DNA of 13,173 nt, taken from positions 1-13,173 of the forward strand of contig BDDC01000113.1 in assembly GCA_001662425.1 (NCBI GenBank), written 5' to 3'. The notes beneath the pieces were generated by a model. That model worked only from the letters and a program-made list of their open reading frames with translations, did no database searches and was not told the origin of the DNA. A program made the position numbers and the translations under genes. This document shows, one piece after another, positions 1 through 12,500 of the stretch (positions are counted from its first letter, which is position 1; each line of letters begins with the position of its first letter). Source of the stretch: Chlamydomonas sphaeroides. Taxonomy: Eukaryota > Chlorophyta > Chlorophyceae > Chlamydomonadales > Chlamydomonadaceae.

Positions 1-564
1 AGCAGCAGCGGCTGCACTGGCGGCCAGCCCCTCTGCCACGACACCTCGGGGCAGCCGCGGTAGCACGTGAGGCCGAGCTTGGTAGCGGACAGCGCCACTG
101 CATGAGTAGGATACATAACCCCCAAAGGCATCACGTGAGGTATGTAGCAAGATTGCGAGATTGAGGCTGGGCTATTGCGGCTATGGGAACCCATGGCGCA
201 CCAGGAGCGTCTGGGCTAAAGGCAGGACACTGTGAGTATGCCGATATGTCCAGTGTCGTCACAGTTGACCTCGAGCTGGGGCTGCACTGAGCGGCAACCT
301 GGTAGCGCAGGTGAGGCAGCAAGTGAGACACGCACGGAAGTCGATGGTGCAGCGGTGCAGCAATCCGAACCGTGATGTTTTAACGATTCACGGACTGCAG
401 CTGGCCACACCCGAAGGCATCTTGTCACCCACCACGGTACGATACTGGTTGTTGTACGGCCCATCAAGCCAGTAGAAGACGTCTTGGACCCAGGGAGCGC
501 CAAGGAGCTGCAGGTAGATGCCGTTCTGGTTGGTGTTCAGATCTGGCGTAATTGTAAGAAGTAC
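1..564 (-). CDS. Exons 64-66: NQNGIYLQLLG segment and window end
   Basis: Exon 64 (441-564) reads VLLTITPDLNTNQNGIYLQL then LGAPWVQDVFYWLDGPYNNQ and ends in phase 1; it resembles the NP.GA.i.v.G.......GP..Y.Y strand pair after the N.S.T.E motif. Exon 65 is short and its limits are unsure: it starts at 298 or 286 and ends near 263 or 231 (core QPQLEVN). Exon 66 (1-97) is read as ALSATKLGLTCYRGCPEVSW, continuing past the window edge; two other frames are also open there, so this frame rests on the CPEVSW match and the phase-1 entry. Coding continues beyond base 1. Confidence 0.58.
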
Positions 565-3500
565 CTACGATGCCAACAGGGAACGGAGCACGCACACAGT
601 TTTGTCAGCACATTCATGCCGTGTTGCAAAAGCTCGTGTGGCTGACTTCCAAGCAAGGACGCGACACAGACTTGCCGGCTCCTCAGTTTCGCTCTTGTTT
701 TCAAGCACCAACTCATACAGAGTCGAGTCGCCCTGCTTGACATTCTCCTGTTTATTGGGCAGAGCAGTACCAACGGTTGCGGCGGGGTGTTGCTGGCACA
801 ACACCGGCATTTCAAGCTACTCCCTGAGCAGAATCCAAGGCAGACAGCAGACCTGTAGCGCTGGGGTTCGGAGGGAGATCTTGGCATCGTAGCGCTTCAG
901 AGTGTTGGGCTCGTGTGGGCAGCGAGAACGACCAGCAAGCGTCTTGAACATGGGAACACCGTATGCTGGGCAGGGCTTGATCTGCGCAGGGCACGATGAT
1001 GCAGCAGCAGGGTGACATGTGTTCGCTATGTTGGTGGGTGTAGCTAGCTAGGCTATGTTTGTTTGCCCACCTCAACCAGGAACTGGTCGCCGGGGTCCTT
1101 GTCAGATAGCGTGACTGTCACGGTGCGCTCACGAGCAGTTTCCTGCAGGTGACGGCAGCACGAGTATGTTGCATCCTGCGCAACCCCCATGCACGTTATA
1201 CCTGGCTGGGCTGTTCTGCCGTACCTGGTTCAGAGCGCTGCCAAAGGTGAGCTCCACCCCATACTTGCTTTCGTCCTGTGTTAAGTTATTTAGGGCGCCT
1301 CAGGTGCATCAGGTCCCACGCGGAACTACATGAATTGATGCGGCTGTTTGCCGGACCAATCTTACCTCACTCTCGACTCTGATAACGTTGAAGAGTTCGC
1401 TCTGCACAGTAAACAGTGTTTCATATCCTTTGTAAGGCACTGTGATGCAGTTAATATGCAGTTATGCAGTTTATATGCATGCAACCCCCCTGGCACTCGC
1501 CTCGCCCTCGCCAAGGATTCCTGGGTGCAGTAACCAGACAAGGGCAGCGTGAGAACGGCATTTTTGATGCCGCGGGGCCCTGTTCAATCTCACCTGTGTA
1601 ACTTTGGAAGCTGATGCCGAAGCGGATGGTAGTGCTGAGCGAAGAGGCGGACGTCATCGAGTAGCTGTAACTGCCACCCCCGCCAGAGAATGAGAACTTT
1701 GTAAACTTTGTGTTGGTCTCCTGCTGCAGCGCATCTAGCTGGTGGCCTGCCAGAATGCCTCCTGGCACGTCCACGACCGGCTTGACAACCGTGTTTCCCT
1801 TGGCGCCGCCCTCCTCCATGTATTTCTGTAGAGGGGGATGTGACAAGTCAGCGGGTTCAGCAAGCTAGCTGAAAATGGCGGTAACCAGTGTGCGCTCCCC
1901 TCTTGCCCACCATACCTGGGTCCGCAGCATAAGCTGCTGCAGCCGTCCCTCGCCCTCAAAGAAGCCCAGCTTCCAAACGCCATCCTGCACAGGCAGCCAT
2001 AAACGGGTAAAAGGCCTCCAACGTTGCGCATAGACAGCCAGACAGGGCAACCAAACACCCTACAGCCTTGCATGCCACGCCTTCCGGGGGCCACTGTATG
2101 TCCACACCTGCTCCAGGCGCTCATTAGCGATTCGGCGGCCCTCGTACATGTACATAGACCTCTGCGGGTGCTGGTCCATGCGCTGCACAGCAGCAAGCGG
2201 GCCGTACACACAAGGTCAGTTCCGAATAGCACAACGCAGGCCGTCCCTTGCAGTGCACGGTTTGGTAGAATTCAAGGCTAGTCACTTGGGCAAGCACAGA
2301 ATTGGATCGGAACATTTCAATTTGGTTCGGCCGCATATATACAACAGTCGCTGTTTATACGGTTGCTTAGCGGTTGCCTAGCGGTTGCTCAGCGGTTCTT
2401 CGGCGTTGCCGCAATGCCAGCACCCACCTCGTGCCAAATGCCCTCAACCACCGGCTGTGTGAAACCGTTGGCCTCGGGGCTGCCAAACTGCGCAGAAGGC
2501 GCCACACAGAGGTTATGTAGGTTATGAGGGGCGTGGGCACTGCAGCTTCCGAGCAACAAAGCGCCCTCCAGGCACAGCGCCGTGGCGTAACTACCTGGTA
2601 AGTGGGCAGCTGGCCGCTGTTCTTGTCATCAAAAGCGGTGTCGTACAGCTTCTTGTGGACTTCCAGAATATCCTCCCAGCCCTTGATGCCGGACTCGATG
2701 CTATTAGGATGTATGGTGGAAGGGTAAGGCAGCCGTGTCATCAGCTGCAGCACGGCTCACATTGAAGGGAAACAATGCAGCGCTGCCCTGACTGATGCTG
2801 TGCAGCAGACTCGTGATATACACACCTTGTCTTGGCAGTGTTATTGCCAACGGCGTCCGCCATCCCTAATTGGCGTCTAAGGTCTGGGAGGATGACACTC
2901 CGGATGTGCCACACGCTGCAAGGAGCAACGGCTTTTCGTCAGTGCATTGGTAATTGCAAGGGGCTGGAGCATGGCACACTTGCCTGTGCCAAGCCGTGCC
3001 ATCCATGTTTGGCTGTGCGTTCCATGCCCTGCACGGCAATCCAGGTAACATGTGACCTTTGCATGCACGTCACAACTTTTGGCATCTAGTGCTGCACATG
3101 CTGCTGGCTCACGGTACTGCCATGCGGGCCGAGGCCTCGCAGGTAGTTGTGTTAAACGAAAGCGTGTCTGCAGGGTGGCATGCGAGTCAGCGGGTGTCAT
3201 AAGCAGTTTGACATATACAGCGGTTGAGGATATTCGCATGAAGTCGTCCTCCTTATTACCTTCTTGTGTGAACATGATGGCAAAGGTCGGCGCCTGGAGT
3301 ACGGAGGGGCAGAACGTGCACATATTAGCATTGTTCTGCAAACCAGCGCATGGCTGCCACCCAACAGCATTGCTGTTGGAACTGACCAGGATCATGTCAC
3401 TGCCATCACCAACCATTCCAGGGTGATTGTATTCAGCTGCATGGAACGGGATAAACAATTGCGAACTTAAAGCCGTGCCGTGTTGGCTGGCCCTCTGTAA

Positions 3501-6500
3501 GCTCTGCCGGCTAGCACGAAGTGACATGCCACTGTCACAGGGTCAGACATCATGCCCTGAGCTTCATCGCTGCTGTGATGCCCACACCAGTGCCGCTGTG
3601 ACAGGCTCGTAAGGCTCAAACCTGGTGTTGAGAAGCCATCTGCCTTTGTAATGGTCATCTGCACGCGCGGCAACTGTTGTAGCACAAGAGCCTATCGCCT
3701 GGTCCAACCATGCACTGCCTGCCGCACCTTGTACTCGCTCTCGTCCTGTTAAGTCAGCATACATATGCGTATTAGTAGCAGAAGGTCAAGACCGCCAGCA
3801 ATGCACCATTACATCATCTTACCTCGCCCGTGTTATCATAGGACCTGTGAACGCAACGGGCCACCGCGTAGGCAGTTCATTATGCCTTAACGATTGTATA
3901 GGCCACAGCCTCGATGAGCCAGCCATGTAACATGCTACACACGTACCGTTCAGAACTCATGCCCGCGGTTCCCTTGTCTGTGCAAATCAAAGGCAACACA
4001 GGGCAGCACAGGGGAGGTTGGCCCAGAGTTTGCACAGAACATTTTAAGGCTCTGAGATTAAACATTTTGGTGGATTCTGCATAGCGGTTGCTTCCTTCCC
4101 GCATAGCACACAATTATGTTCTAAGCGTCAACGAGTGTACGGCACACGTGTGGGTCTATAAAGCTCAAGTGTTGCGACGTGCGTGCAACAAGCGCGGTAG
4201 CGACCTTCTCAGGTCGCAACATGAAGTAGTCCCGTTGGCTTTTTATCGAAAGGCATCCTGTCACTGAGTTACGGGCACTTCCCGACACACATGACGCCTC
4301 CCACATCTTGTGTGGCATCACATGAGCAACTAGTAGATGTGTCAGAGGTTCACCCCAGATGCGCTCGCGGCACCTTACTTACCCTCAAGGAGCTCCCAGC
4401 AGAGCATGAAGCCCAAACCAACACATGGGCCCGACTGCATGTTGAGGCCCACTTTCATAGTGCTGCTCGAACATGTCGGGGAGATCTATGTGGGAGATTG
4501 GGCAGGAGGACTTCTTGCTGCTTACGGAAGCACACACGCTTTGATGGGATCCCAGCAAAATTGGCAGCCTGGCGCTTGGCATTACACGGTACGCACCAAG
4601 TCGAGAATGTCCTCCGGGTGACGCTGGGGGCACACACATTATGCGTGAGACAATATGTGGTGTAGCACGTTGAGTTGTGGTTCCGTGGTGTGAGGTGTGC
4701 AGCACTTTGCAATCCCTGCTTACCGCCTGTTATTGTGGTGTAATTGTGAATGGTACATGGCAACGGGACGGCGTCGTGTTGGGTAGGATGGAAAGAGCAG
4801 CAAAGTTGGCAGAATGAAGACAAGTACAGCAGCATGCAAGCAATTTAAGCACTGCGCACTTTAATTACGAAGTCCCGAGGTCTGTTCTGGTACTCATCAG
4901 GAACTGTACTGCTCTGGTTCACCAAGCCATTGTTTCTACAAAAATGACAATGTCAGGGATGAGTCGATGCACACCCTCTATCAAGTGTTGCGACGAGCAA
5001 ACACTTACCCAGCATTGACAGCGTAAGGGTCCTAGAGAGCGGGCCAGCAACCACACAACAAATAAGCCGCAATCAGCATGACTGGTGTACACTTCGGTGC
5101 GGATGAGCTTCACCCAAGGCAGCCTGCTGCTTTAGCCCTCCCAGTCCTCCTGCTCTCTCGCTGGCTTGCTCGCAGCACATGTCCTGCCAGCTGATGACCT
5201 GCCACCCAGTATCTGCCCCGGCAACGCACCCGAGCGAATGCAAGAGTCAGGTCGGAAAGGGAAACCTTTGCGACTGGCGTGCTGGGGTTCTTGCTGTACT
5301 TGTCGTACTCGCTCAGCGCATGGGCATAGAAGCGGTGGGTTTTGTCCGGGGTGAGAGCTCGCTGCACGAAGGAAGCTGGGGTTTGCACAAACGACAGAAG
5401 CAGGGGGCAGCCATCGTCAGTTTGCGTCGCACACTATGACGGATCAAACACCACCAGACGCTCACCCGCCAGGAAGTTCTTGGTCTCGTCGCTAAGACCA
5501 TCCCACTTTCTGCATGGCTCACGCAGGAAGCAAGTGGTTATCAACGGTGTGGTACGACGCTGGGAGACCACATTGACCCCGATTGCAATGCGGTTGCACA
5601 AGTGGTCGCCTCACATGCCGGCTGCTGCGAGGTACGACTTGAGCACGTCCCCATCGTTTTTGTTTGAGGCGAGCAGGCTGTAGCCCTCTCCTCGGCCAGC
5701 AGTCCCAGCATCGATGGTTGCGTTTCCCTGGACCTGACGAGTGCACGAGGAGCGGGTACGGGTATGGCGGGGAGATCAGACATTTGAGTAACAACTGCGG
5801 GAATGGTGAGGTGCGCACAATGGCCGAGCATGTCTAGCTTGTACACACACCGCTGTTCGGAGGGGGTTGGTGTCTTCAACGTCGACCGTGTTCAGCCGGT
5901 CGTAACGCTTGGCACGGCTGAGAACGCTTGCGAAACGTCGCTCCCTCTTCAGATCTTCGACGATCTGCAACGACACACAACAAGTCATCCAATCTGCGTG
6001 GCCACCTGTTTGTCTCCATCCGGGACGCTGTGCGCCAGGTGTATGCAAGGGCATGGCGCCCCAGGATACCTTGTTTGCCTCGGCAATAATGGGGTCCTGC
6101 ACCTCACGGGACTTGTCAGCAACTGTGGCCCCTGGCACAGCAGGCATGCGCCACACCCCTGGCACAACGAGACGTACGCACCCGCGCTGAGCTGGGTCCA
6201 ACGGCAGAGCCCACCAAGCCCGCGCCAAAAATGCCACCCTGAGGAGTAGCAAGCAGTGTTGTAATATCGTGTTGCCTTGCTTAGCATACACTGTCGTGTG
6301 GTAGGCGGGCCCGTCGTCAACATACCTTGATTGCGGACCTCCATGAGCCTTTTGCGTAGGCGTTGTAGAATTTGCTTCTGCAGACACAGAGCTACCGTCA
6401 GTAAGGCGCGAGGCAACCCAGCGGAAGCCTTGGATGACGCACATCCGAAGGGCTACACCCGGAGCACCACGCATGTAGAGATCATGAATCTTGAACAAGT

Positions 6501-9500
6501 TAGAAGCTGTCTTGCTGGAAGCCTTTATCTGCTGTATCAGTGTCTTGGTAGTGGAGATTGCCTTGGATGCCTGTTGGGTAAGCAAACGTAACACACAACA
6601 TGTTGTCAAGCAACGTCCTTGGACTTTTGTCAACACAAGGTGTGGCAGCACATGCACGTAGATAACACACAACGTAGTATGTGCCAGCTGTCATGAGTGG
6701 GCTATCACGCAGAATCTGGCTGGCAACTCTTGTACCTTCTTTGGCACAGTTACAATCTTGGTTCCGGATCCAGTGACGGGCGGGAGGGCAACGGGACAGA
6801 GATGAGAGAGGGGCGCGTGGTGAAGTGCATGTTTAGTTTATCCTGCACGTGTCAGCATGTTAGCATCCACCGTGATTACCTTGGCGAGCTACAGAACGTT
6901 GGGTGAAAGGAGGCATGTGTGAACACGGCAGGCAGATGTGAGAAGCGTGTGTGAGTAGCATGGTCTTAACATCCGGCAAGCATGGGCATCCACGGCATCT
7001 CAAATGCACAACAGCAACTTTAATATCTTACTGGTATGATGTTTGGCAGCTGCAAGTGAAATGGAAAACGCAGAATGAGCTTGTATCTCAAGTCAAGACC
7101 GGCCAGGATGCCAACAGACTTACCGTCCAAGCAATGGCCTTGAACTGTGGTCAAGACAAGGTGTGGCAGCACATGCACGTAACACACAAAATCCGGTGGA
7201 TGTGGCCTACGTGCGATGCGCCTTTCGCTGCTTGCTTACCATGTCGCCAGATCCGACACCACCGCAGGTAGTTTTGTCGGTTTGCGACATACTCATCCTG
7301 CACACGAAGGAGTAGACAGACGTGTGCGGCCCTGCTCAGTTGCATCAATTGACACGGAGCGTTTTTGCATAACGTTGCTGTGGCCGAACTTACGATACGG
7401 ATGTTGTAATGGACGAATCCAAAGTGACTGAGCTGCCATCGCCCGGAGGGTCACGGAGGATCAGCAGCGGCACCGGGATGGGGATCTGTAGGCGAAGAAG
7501 CACAGTCGCAAACATTATACGCAGACTCGTGTTACACAAGACACAGGTTCCCCAAAGGTACCTCAATGTAGCCCGTGTTTGCCCGAGTAACCGAGCCCTG
7601 CGTGCACAGTCGACAGTTGTCAGAGGCACTTGTTTGAGCATGCATTGTGATCTGTGGATGCGTACCTTGACGATGGCGTACATGTTGAAACTCCGCGCCG
7701 GCCACCTGCAGGACACGGCACATGAGTGGCAGTAGTCGATTTGGGTCTGCTCGGTGCTGGTGGAAAAGTCACTAGCCCCCAGCTCCTGGTTGCTCACCCG
7801 TTCGTCTGCTGAACACTGATGATCATGGCATGGGCGTTTGCCGTCATGACCCCAAAGTTTGGCGCTGACGGAATGAGCTCGTGGACGTACTCGGCCAGGC
7901 CCATCGTGGGGTTGGTGGCAACCTGCCAATACATGAATGGGACGGGAGATGCTGCAATTATGGGTACGTCGCAGCTCGGTGCGCTGACTCTCGACAGCCC
8001 CACGCACGGCACCTGTTGCCCTGCAGGGTCATGCGGGCGCACCTCCTTGACACACCCCAGGCGGGCGGAGGCGCACTCAGTCAACTCCCCGCCAATCGTA
8101 TCCTGGGCACGGATTTGAGACGTGTTAGGCATCTCGAGCATGTCAGCAGCCTTACGGTCCAACGTCCATGCCACACCTGGATCAGCACGCTGCTGCTGAC
8201 ATCTGAGCAAGTCTGCCTGCCGTACTCCTCAAAGAGGCGGATCTGCACGTTGTACTTCTGCTGGACTGCGGGGGACCATGGACGTGGTTGTGGGCACACG
8301 AGGGAATTGCGTGCTCGCCTCAAAGATCGGGAGTCCGTCTGGGATCAGCTTGTTGCTTTCAAGGCAGCTCTGCGCTGCTGAGTACATGCCACAGTACCTG
8401 TGAACAGAAAAACCTCCTTCTGCACGAGTTCCGAGTCAGGTGGCATGAAGGCCTCGTAGATGCGACCGTAAGCAGCCAGTGCCTGCGGGCGGATGTGGTG
8501 TGTTCATAATGTGTTGCTAACTGCCTTCATGCACATTATGCCGATCTCGGAGGCTGTACAGGCCGCCGGCTTGTTGCAAAGACAACGGGCAACTGGCAAA
8601 CTACTTGTCCCCCCTGCTGCTCGTAGGCTTGGCAAGCACCTCACCGAATCAGGGGCTGTGCACTGCCGGCTAAGCGCGTCCTCGTTGCAGAACACGGAAA
8701 GGCCCTCTGGGTTGCGGCGGCATACAGCAACCGACATCTCCACCGGGGCCATGTACGTGAAGCTGACGGTAGGCAAAGGGGCAGGCACTTCCTCGACCTC
8801 AACGTCAGATGCCGGCTGCTCGCCGGAATCTGAGCTTGTGAGGTTTACAAACTGCTCAATCTGCTCGGGCAAAGCGATGTGGGAAGGAAATTAAGTTTTG
8901 ATTAACGTAGTGGGGCCTACGTAACTCATTGGACCACGTCAGCCGCCCACCTGGTTTGTGAGCAGCATGTACTGGTTGACTGCGGCGGCGTTGAGGTCGG
9001 GAATTGGATCTGCCAGCTCCACGTAGCTGATGGTCCAGGGCAGTGCGGCCAGCCTGCAGGGCGCAGCAGGATGCCGGAGTTGATGCGAGTGGCATGTCTG
9101 CACTGATAGGACTAAGCCACATACCTGAACGTTGTGCTTCCGCCGGAGGAGTCAGCGACAACGCCCACACGCCGAGCAGCCTACACGGGGAACAGTAAGC
9201 TCGTAAGATGCTTCTTCTTCGACACTCGCAACGCGTGTCCCCTCACCGCCGGCTGCGAGCTCTGCGCCTGGCAGGACATGGCCGTGAATTGCAGTGTGAC
9301 ACCGCCAAGACCAAACCGGCAGTTGCCGCCTGCAGGGTATGTGTAAGCTTAGTCAGTGGTTAAGGGCAGGCTTGCAACCAAAGAGCAGACGCATGCTGCG
9401 CTTGAGAGCCAGAGCTTTAGATAGCCAATGTGCGCACCTGCCACGGAGACCGCCACCTCGCGTGTGGTCGTGTCCCGAATATCAATGTCGTGAACGGGCG

Positions 9501-12500
9501 CCATCAACTCAAATGCACCGCTTTCGTCAACCTGGGATAGGGCAGACGTTGATAACATGCTGGTGAGAGGCACATCCTCACTGGCAGTGACGGCATTATG
9601 GCAAATGTTGCAGCTACGGTATCTGCGTAGAGCTGGCCGTGGTGTAATAATGGAAAGGCCGCTGTTCAGCTGTTGCACACCTCGAGTGTTGACGGCAGCG
9701 TCATTGTGAAGGTGTGGGTGTCGTACTTGGCCTCCAGCTTGACGAGACTACCCGCCCCAACTGCCAATACATATGATCCATCGACTTGGCTCTCGGCACA
9801 ACCAACGGAATTGTTACCCGGTTGAACCGTAGCACAGATTCGAACGCCTACATCGTGATTTTAAAGATGTCAGCCTCGCTTGCAAGCGATTCTCCCAGCC
9901 ATTGCCCCCAGCCAGACATTTGCAGCACACTGCCGACCTGTGACTGGACAGCCGCGTGTCTGCGAGAAGCCGAAGTTGGCACTGCTGCCCGGCCACCTGA
10001 GGGCCGAAAGGGCAAGATGAATCATGGTGCAGATTGCTGCAGATCGACATAGCGAGTCACAGCGAGGTTACAAAGTGGTTGACCACGGCACACACGGCAC
10101 ACCTGCGACACTCCGTGCAAACTGTGGCGCTTCAACGCACCTCACGAAACCGGTGATGGGCAGGCTGCTATCGTCCTGGATTGGCAGCAGCTCGGAGGTC
10201 TGGGCATGCTGCACAGCCACGGTCTGTGATTGGGAGAATAGGGGACGGGGGATAGGTGATAGGAAATGACGATGTGCAATAAAGGCACGTGTCAATCAAG
10301 ATGCCGGCGTGCCCAAGCTACGCACCTGCGAGGCGCCTGGTCGCCCGGAGATGGAGAAGGCATGGAGTAGGATGCGACCACTGCGCAGCTTGGTTCTCTT
10401 GCTCGCGGTCAGCCTAGCCATGCAGGGATGTGGGAATGACACATGTGGGTACGCGTTGAGAGATAGCAGCACAGGCGGACCACAAAACGACATGTATCAC
10501 TCACCGCACGAGCTGGCCTGTGCACTTCTCTGCGGTTCAGGGAAAAGGAGCATAGTCTTAGACCGTTATCACGCAGCAATCGGTGACCAGCGGCTTGGCA
10601 ATCACTCTGCACCCTCACACGTACCTGGAGCCCCCACGGGGTCGCAGCCCGGCAGGTGGGACTGCAGCTGCAGGGTGTACTTGCCGCTGTCGTCGGCAAT
10701 GGTGGACACAACAGTTGAGGTGCCCAGGATGCGGCCGGTGAGTCGAGTGCCCGGAGAGGCGGTGAGCATGCGGGTCTTGACCTCTCCACTGATCTTGCCC
10801 GCCCACATGATGGTCACGTCGCGGCACTCGGGCTCTGCATGGGAAGACGGAGCCGATTGACACGACTAGGCAGCTGTAGACAGCGCGTAAACAGGCGGGG
10901 GGAAGTACGCTTACCACTAACAAAGCGGAAGGCTGACAGCGGGTTCTGAGCATCGATGTAGAACAGGCTGGATGCGTCCGAGGCCACTGTGACGCAGTAG
11001 CGGTACGTGAGGCCGATCTGGAGGCTATCCTGCACAATGTCCTCATCGATCTCTGTCCGTGCTGGCTTGTATAAGGTGCCGCAAGCCAGGCCGATGGACA
11101 GCTGGGCGATGGTGGTGGGCTCGCCCGGTTCCCTCGAAATGGGGTCCAGGAGGCTGCGGGTGATGCTGACGCCAGCCTCGCAAGCGCTGCCCACCACCCA
11201 GCTGCAGCAGGGAACGAAGGGCGGGCACAGGCACACATGATCATGAGGTGTCGTGTGCCGGATGGGCGTCATGCGCACGTGCGTCCCCACCTGAAGAGCA
11301 TGTTGGTGTACTCTTGGGTCACAGTGAGGTTGACGGGGCGCCCGCCGGGGTTGTCCAGTGTGCAGCCGCAGGTGGTGGTGCCTGGGGCAGCACAAGTAGA
11401 AGTGATGGTGTTGGTTACCATAATACTTGAATTATCGCAGACCATGTGTATGTGCTGCGGATGTCACACCGTTTGTGAGTGTGCCATCCTTGTACGGCGT
11501 GCTCTCCACATTGCTCCAGTCAGGCATCATGGGGAAGTTGCGCTCAGTCCTCAGGAATGCGCGCCACTGGAGTGGAGTGCCTGCCTTGAGCGACTGCTGC
11601 CGGTGCACGGCGACAGCGGTGCTGGGACCGAGGCCTGCGGTACGGCAAAGGAAAGCTGGTTCAGTTATGGCAGTTAAGTGCGACGGAGATGCGGGTCGCT
11701 TACTAGGAGTAGGCGTGGTGCCAAAGCCCGGAAACACGAGCTGGGATGTGCCTTCTTCTTTGGTCTCATTAAAGCCCCTGACTTGGGCAAAAAGGGAATA
11801 GTCCTTGCCGACGCGTTCCAGAGGTGTGCTGCCCTCGCCAAGCGCCACAAACGCTTCCTGGGCAGATGACCTGTTGCAGGCGGGTGAGCGTGACGCCCCT
11901 TAGTAATTGTTAATCGACGGCACCAACGCAGCGCTTCTGGCTTACCTCAGGATAAACCGCGGCCGAATGGCGCACGTGTTGGCACTGCATATGCCGTCCG
12001 CACTGTTGTCTGACCCCAGGTCACACTCCTCAATGCCTTGCCATGGAACACCATCGCCGCACGAGCGACGCCACAGGGCCGGCGCGAGCTCGGCCTGCTC
12101 TCCCTTGGTGGGCGCACGGGCCTGCTGCCAGGCCAGCAGCGATGGGCCCACAGCGGGGCAGGTGGTGGCTGATACCACATCGGGCAGCCTGCGGGGCAAT
12201 GTGGCAGTGCGGGGCAATGTGAGCATCAGGTAGTCGTGTCTGACCAAGTTGCCTTCCTAGCTGCTTCACTCCTCCTGGCCATGTTGCGGTTCTAGCGTGG
12301 CTGCTCCGTTCCCCCTCACCCGTCGCCTGTGATCTCGGCAACCACAGTGTGTGTGGCTTGGGCCCAGGGGGAGGCGCATACGAAGCCCAGGCTGATCGTG
12401 CAGTTGTCCGACCGGACTACTGAGCTGGCTGCGTCCAGTGTTGCGCACATGGCCGAGCTGCGGCCATCGCCGCCGGATGGCGTCCACTGCACGCCCAGGC

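Noticed and set aside
518..892. 124-residue plus-strand open frame
   Set aside because: It is antisense to exons 62-64, has no protein-like pattern and no splice-compatible neighbours.
2877..3527. 216-residue minus-strand open frame
   Set aside because: It contains exons 50 and 51 in frame, but the rest is intron. Spliced exons give a better and longer continuation.
4840..4860. TAA stop soon after DFVIK as the end of the gene
   Set aside because: The stop lies just past a usable donor, and phase-matched exons with family-like motifs continue for another 4.6 kb.
6178..6238. Gly/Ala-rich GGIFGAGLVGSAVG as a membrane anchor
   Set aside because: The hydrophobic stretch is about 15 residues and glycine rich, too short to claim a membrane span.
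5776..6672. 298-residue minus-strand open frame as a single-exon gene
   Set aside because: It runs through exons 32, 35 and 36 but also through introns with clear GT and AG ends. The intron-derived parts (Trp, Cys and His rich) are not protein-like.
8103..8150. Extension of exon 22 to an acceptor at 8150
   Set aside because: It would leave a 26-base intron, too short to splice. The acceptor at 8103 gives a 74-base intron and a better protein match.
10309..10860. 183-residue plus-strand open frame starting with ATG
   Set aside because: It lies antisense to exons 9-11 and their introns, whose minus-strand reading shows a recognisable beta domain.
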